From positions 92,001 to 156,000 of the forward strand of contig NC_087099.1 of NCBI RefSeq assembly GCF_963855985.1: a stretch of DNA of 64,000 nt, given 5' to 3'. The position numbers and the translations under genes are program-made. The stretch is from Ostrinia nubilalis. Its lineage: Eukaryota; Arthropoda; Insecta; Lepidoptera; Crambidae. The notes below the pieces were generated by a model. It searched no databases. It was not told where the DNA came from and saw nothing but the letters and a program-made list of their open reading frames with translations. Below, piece by piece: positions 59,801 to 64,000 of the stretch. The first letter of the stretch is position 1; each line of letters opens with the position of its first letter.

Positions 59801-62754
59801 TAAAGTAAACGTAAAGTTGAGTTAAGAAAATAAACAGATTTTAAATCATTATAATTATAATCAAGCTTTTATTAAAATGCTCTAACAAGAGTAAAATAAA
59901 CTTGAAATAAAATTAAATAAAAAAATATGACGTGAAAGCTTTTTATGAGATTTTCTTCATCTTGACTCTTATTGACTCTACTTTATGCCAGTGGTCGACA
60001 GTAGGTACTACAATGCATTTTGAGAACTGTATTAATCTAATCGCTATGGCAGCCCTGCCGCGGGCGCGCAGTGCAGTGGCGCAGTGCGCCCGTTACGGCC
60101 GTCGCGATCGCGGTAAGCGCTTTGTGCGCGCCGGCAGTAAGCCCCAATAACGCACTGCACATCGCCCAATACAGCCATTTCACTGATAATAACGTTCGCA
60201 ATACCTCTTTAACACCCAACAAAATATTTGTCATGTGATGATAGATTTTCATTTGCGTCGAAAATGGAACTTTCTATGTGCCTTCAATTTTATATAAATA
60301 CATACTTACCTACCTACTTCTACATAAATAACTCTTCGAATAGGTATAATTGATTCACGAGCAAAAAGCTGTAGATATTTGAAATTTTATTGTTGTAAAT
60401 GGTATGTTGCTATTCCAAATATAACTAAGACGGAATCTCAGCTCACGTACAACCAACTTGTAACAAAAAGTAAACACATGCACAGCTTTCTTAGTCGTAA
60501 CGAGTCCCTAAGTAAAAGTAGATTAGTAAGTCGATAAGGATTCGTTTCTTTTTGTCGCGGCGACAGTCGCTGGCGCGCGGCCAACTCCCGCGCATCGCGA
60601 ACACATCGCGCGCTGATTTATGCGACTCAGCAATAACCCTAAAAGATCATCGGTTTATCCGACACGACGCACCGGCGATATCCATCACTCCCGAGCCGTT
60701 CTCAGATTTTACGACTAAAATATTTTCGGACTGCGTTCAGCGTTATTTATTGCGATTTCTCATCGACCAACTGTTTATTAACGCAGAAATAAAGGTCGCA
60801 AAGACTCTGAGCGATGAATTCGTTAGCGGCGGTGATATACAATCGGTACGAACGTGATCCATTAGTCTTCTTGTCGACCCGAATTACTTGTACCGAAAAT
60901 ACTCCGGAAGGAATTCGAGTGTAAGTCGGGCGTTTTGATTCGAAAGAAGTCGATGAATCGGTCGATAAAGCGTACGAATGAAAGTTTTTCCAACGAGTGA
61001 GCCCGCACGCTGTGTCGGCGAGGAGGGACTGAGAGCTCCAATTGGAAAATTACCGAGGCTCATCGTTGCGAGTGACCTACTTCACTTCATTCCTATGAAT
61101 AAAGATTTAATTCTATTATTGTAATGTTGGCGTGGGGACAGTGAGAATGAAACCACACAACGCTATATTCGAAGATTACAAATACTTTTTTTATAAGTAC
61201 GAGTATGGTGAGCAATATAATAATATCTTTGAGGGTTACTACACAAGGTAGCAAGTGGTAGAGGTTTTCTTTTTGAGTTATAAATGTAATGGAGATAAGT
61301 TTGAAACTAGTAAGCTGCTGTAGTAAACTTAGGTTATTTTGTGTTAACGCATAAACTATTTAAAAATATTGTTTGAAGCCTGCCAATAAAGCAATTTCGA
61401 TTCCGCCTAAGGTTGTAGCGCAACAATAAAGTGCAGTAAACGCACGCACGAGTCAATAAATCGCGGGCAAACTCCCGGTTTAGATAAACGAATCAGTCGC
61501 GGCGCCAGACCTCTAAACTGAGTTACGTCAGCGCACGGCTAGTGCGGGAATTAACTGTTGTTAAATATTCAGACGGACCGAAGACCCGGACGTAGACATG
61601 AACCTACATTCTGTTATGACATGCACATATTGAAAAGATAACATCTGCATTTGTACCAAAGAATTGTACACAACACAACGTATCTTTAAAGTTGTATAGC
61701 TAATATTGGCTTCTAATGAATATAAGAGTTCACAGATGAGATTTGGGTATGTGTCGTACCATCCATCATACCTATGATTTAAACTCATTATAACTTATTG
61801 GAAGAAGAAGAATTACAGAACTACAAGAAAACAATCAAAATATTTATATAAATAGCTGACATGCATATAGATAGGTAGATGATTACGGCATGGCGACAGG
61901 TATAACATATAGGTCGGTCAGCATAGTCTCTGCATTAAACATATTTGATATTTGACGTGGACACTACAATTCCCGCTGCAAACAATGCACCGCGCGCCGA
62001 CTCCGCAGAACCTAGTGTCTGTTATGTTTATCCTGCGGCCCGACTGGGCTGGGCGGCCGGCCGGGGCGCGTACGTGCCCCGCGTGCCGATTCCCTCCCCA
62101 AAATGAAGACGCGTTATTTACCCGAGTGACCCCCATAAAAAGCAGCGCCAGGATTGTGCCTTGATCCTTGAATTTTAAACAACTCGCAAACGCCACTCTT
62201 TTACTGATTTCGGGCATCTAAGGAGAATGCCTAATGCGGGCCCGATGGATTTTTTCCATATGCTGATTCGAATACCTTTGAACCGCGCTGCAGGTGTGGA
62301 AACATCGCGCTGTCAAAGGTAATCGATTCTCACGGAATATGTGTTTGAATACGTAATTTGGATCGGAGGAATGGCTTAAGTGTAATTTTCCAATGAATCT
62401 GAAGGAACGTAATCGTATTTTGTGGAAAGGAGAATTCTTGACTTATTTATTTTCTGAATAATGTTACACGTTTTAATTTGATTTTATGTAAAATGTGCTA
62501 ATTTTTTAAATAAATTTTTAGTAGGTTTCTATTTATTGATAACATTTTACATTATTATAAGTGTTATAAGCGTCAAAAACATGTTCAGTCGTCTCCTTGC
62601 ATTGGTTTGGAACGTGTTACAGTAATTTCAGTTACATAGATATTACTGATACCTACGGGTGATAGGATATCTTATACTTACGGAGGAACGGCATAACGCT
62701 TGCAACATTTTTATTTTGTCTATGTAAAATTCACACTGGTAGGGCCCAAAAGAT
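56813..62754. other. 5.9 kb without a gene; many GC-rich islands
   Basis: Islands lie at about 56950-57070, 57460-57545, 57945-58110, 58550-58610, 59035-59160, 59580-59650, 59720-59775, 60045-60180, 60555-60700, 60860-61080, 61395-61560, 61960-62165 and 62230-62340. The open frames 58838-59219 and 60552-60857 show no domain I recognise. No transposon is recognised in the stretch. Confidence 0.5.
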
Positions 62755-62889
62755 AAGGAGACATGTAAAGTGCCCCATAAGGGCTACCTTTTCTTTTTTT
62801 ATTATTTTCTATAATAATATTTTGACGTTCATAAGTGCCACTTGTGGTCTAAACTGAATAAATATTTTTTGATTTTGATTTTGATTTTT
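62755..62889 (+). mobile_element. LINE 3' tail with (TTTTGA)n end
   Basis: It ends with a CATAAGTGCCACTTGTGG block, AAACTGAATAAATATT and then four TTTTGA-like units (62866-62889). A conserved block, then AATAAA, then a short repeat is the usual 3' end of CR1/Jockey-type LINEs in Lepidoptera. The 5' border is approximate and no coding part remains. Confidence 0.65.
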
Positions 62890-64000
62890 GACACGTGTTA
62901 AACTTGTATTCTTTTACGCATACAGGGCGACTTTGAAATCGTTGGCATCTTTTTAAAATATGGCTCTACTCATGATACATAGGTGCATTCCCCAAATATG
63001 AGACTGGTTAAGTATTGTGTTTTCCTCAGAACTATTATAGTTAAAAGAGTTCTGTGTGCCCACTCCACTGCGGCGATGTAGCGCACAGCATCAGGCAGCC
63101 GCGCCTCATGAATCCCGAGTGCCGCTTCTGTTTGACGCCGGCTCCGCTCCGGCAATGAAACCGTATTGCCGTCTTATTACATATCAATGAATAATCTCGG
63201 ATACAGCGAATGTAGAGTTTGAGCAAAGTTGGAGCAAAGGCTAACTTTCAAATGAAACGTTACCCCGATTCAATATTGTACGTTTTATAAATGTTCCGAA
63301 TGTTACTCGTAACCTACACGTTTGTATAGCTATTTAACATAAGATAACATACATTGTAAGATTCGGATTCGCCAAAGCTGTTAGTTTCGTAATCGAATTA
63401 AAAATATTACCTACCTAACATAACTAATGTAGATACTCGTACTACCATTTAAATCAGCAACAACCCCACTCAAAATTCAGTTCATTTCAATAAAACTAGA
63501 CGTGAAATTGGAGTTCATTCGCTAATAAAAACAAATGGGCAAATAAATCAATTCAAACGGCTCCGTAATCAGAGCCGATGGCCCCATCTCGTAAAACAGC
63601 AATTAGCACTCGCACTCGAGCGCATACTCAATGTTAACTGCATAGGTACAGCCCTTTTATTATAATGAGAAGGGTGTTTTAAAAGTATCAAAAAGTTATG
63701 ACATTGTAAATTCATTAAAAATATTGTATGTTTTCACCGCTTGCATATACGAGCACTTTCAGAATGCATAAAGCAACTCAATTAAAAAATCATCTCAGTG
63801 CCATACGAGTACAATGAAGAAGGTTGATCGTTTGAAACCCATGTAAAAATGAAACTCATGAAGTAAATGCTACCCATAGGTACTAACACATTCTATGATG
63901 CAGGCTTTTCACTTTTCCATTTTCACTTCATAAACTGTAGGTGCTGTACGAGTACCGCTTCTTGCTGTTTCATTTGCGTTGACACCAGTGAAGTCAGTCG
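62890..64000. other. No gene seen
   Basis: GC-rich patches lie at about 63055-63165 and 63555-63630; elsewhere the DNA is AT-rich. No repeat recognised up to the end of the window. Confidence 0.5.

Noticed and set aside
1..64000. tRNA genes and well-known insect microRNAs
   Set aside because: I looked for tRNA B-box-like GGTTCGA words and for mature forms of let-7, mir-1, mir-7, mir-8, mir-9, mir-10, mir-124, mir-184, iab-4 and bantam by eye and found none; this is not an exhaustive search.

Overview
The window reads as nuclear DNA of a moth or butterfly (order Lepidoptera). I base this on the repeats: many copies of one RTE-like LINE 3' end (shared core CAGCAGTGGACGTC), the short MITE with GGCTGAGTTGCA-type ends, repeats that open ACTAGC..CCGCGACTTCG and close with TTATAATATTAGTATAGAT-like tails, and a CsRn1/Kabuki-like Ty3/gypsy element. 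The species cannot be named from what I can see. I found no convincing host exon, tRNA, rRNA or familiar microRNA. Apart from transposon genes, the open frames are short and unlike any family I recognise.

The most complete object is a 5,274-bp LTR retrotransposon on the minus strand (20780-26053). It has 601-bp LTRs in which I saw no difference, a 4-bp target duplication (acag), a primer-binding site fitting tRNA-Trp, a 308-codon gag with a CX2HX9CX3C knuckle, a 1,049-codon pol in the -1 frame (protease, RT, RNase H, integrase, GPY/F), and a polypurine tract that overlaps the pol stop codon. All of this points to a very recent insertion.

Layout: 1-3.1 kb holds a cluster of inverted-repeat elements (1988-2581, 2755-3074). 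3.1-18 kb is mostly unannotated DNA with old repeat scraps (3705, 6756, 9890, 11730). 18.3 kb carries a pogo/Tigger-type MITE and 19.6 kb a truncated LINE. 20.8-26.1 kb is the LTR element. 29.4-29.8 kb is a near-perfect foldback. 29.96-31.45 kb is a three-level nest: a LINE 3' end, cut by a hAT-type element, itself cut by two LINE 3' scraps, each insertion with its own target duplication. 33.8-34.6 kb is a repeat with internal 132-135-bp tandem units and an (ACAG)n run. 38.5-39.9 kb is a 1.39-kb foldback. 45.7 and 47.8 kb are foldback MITEs. 53.4-54.2 kb is a long-TIR element carrying a FLYWCH-like zinc-finger remnant. 55.3-56.0 kb is another TIR element, and 56.8 kb is a LINE insertion only 37 bp long.

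Between these lie dozens of GC- and CpG-rich islands of about 80-250 bp in an AT-rich background, roughly one per kilobase, none coding as far as I can see. With the lack of exons this suggests a large intron or intergenic region, possibly around a regulated gene; that last point is inference. The only genes I can defend work together inside the LTR element: Gag makes the particle, and Pol, made by a frameshift from the same RNA, copies and integrates it.
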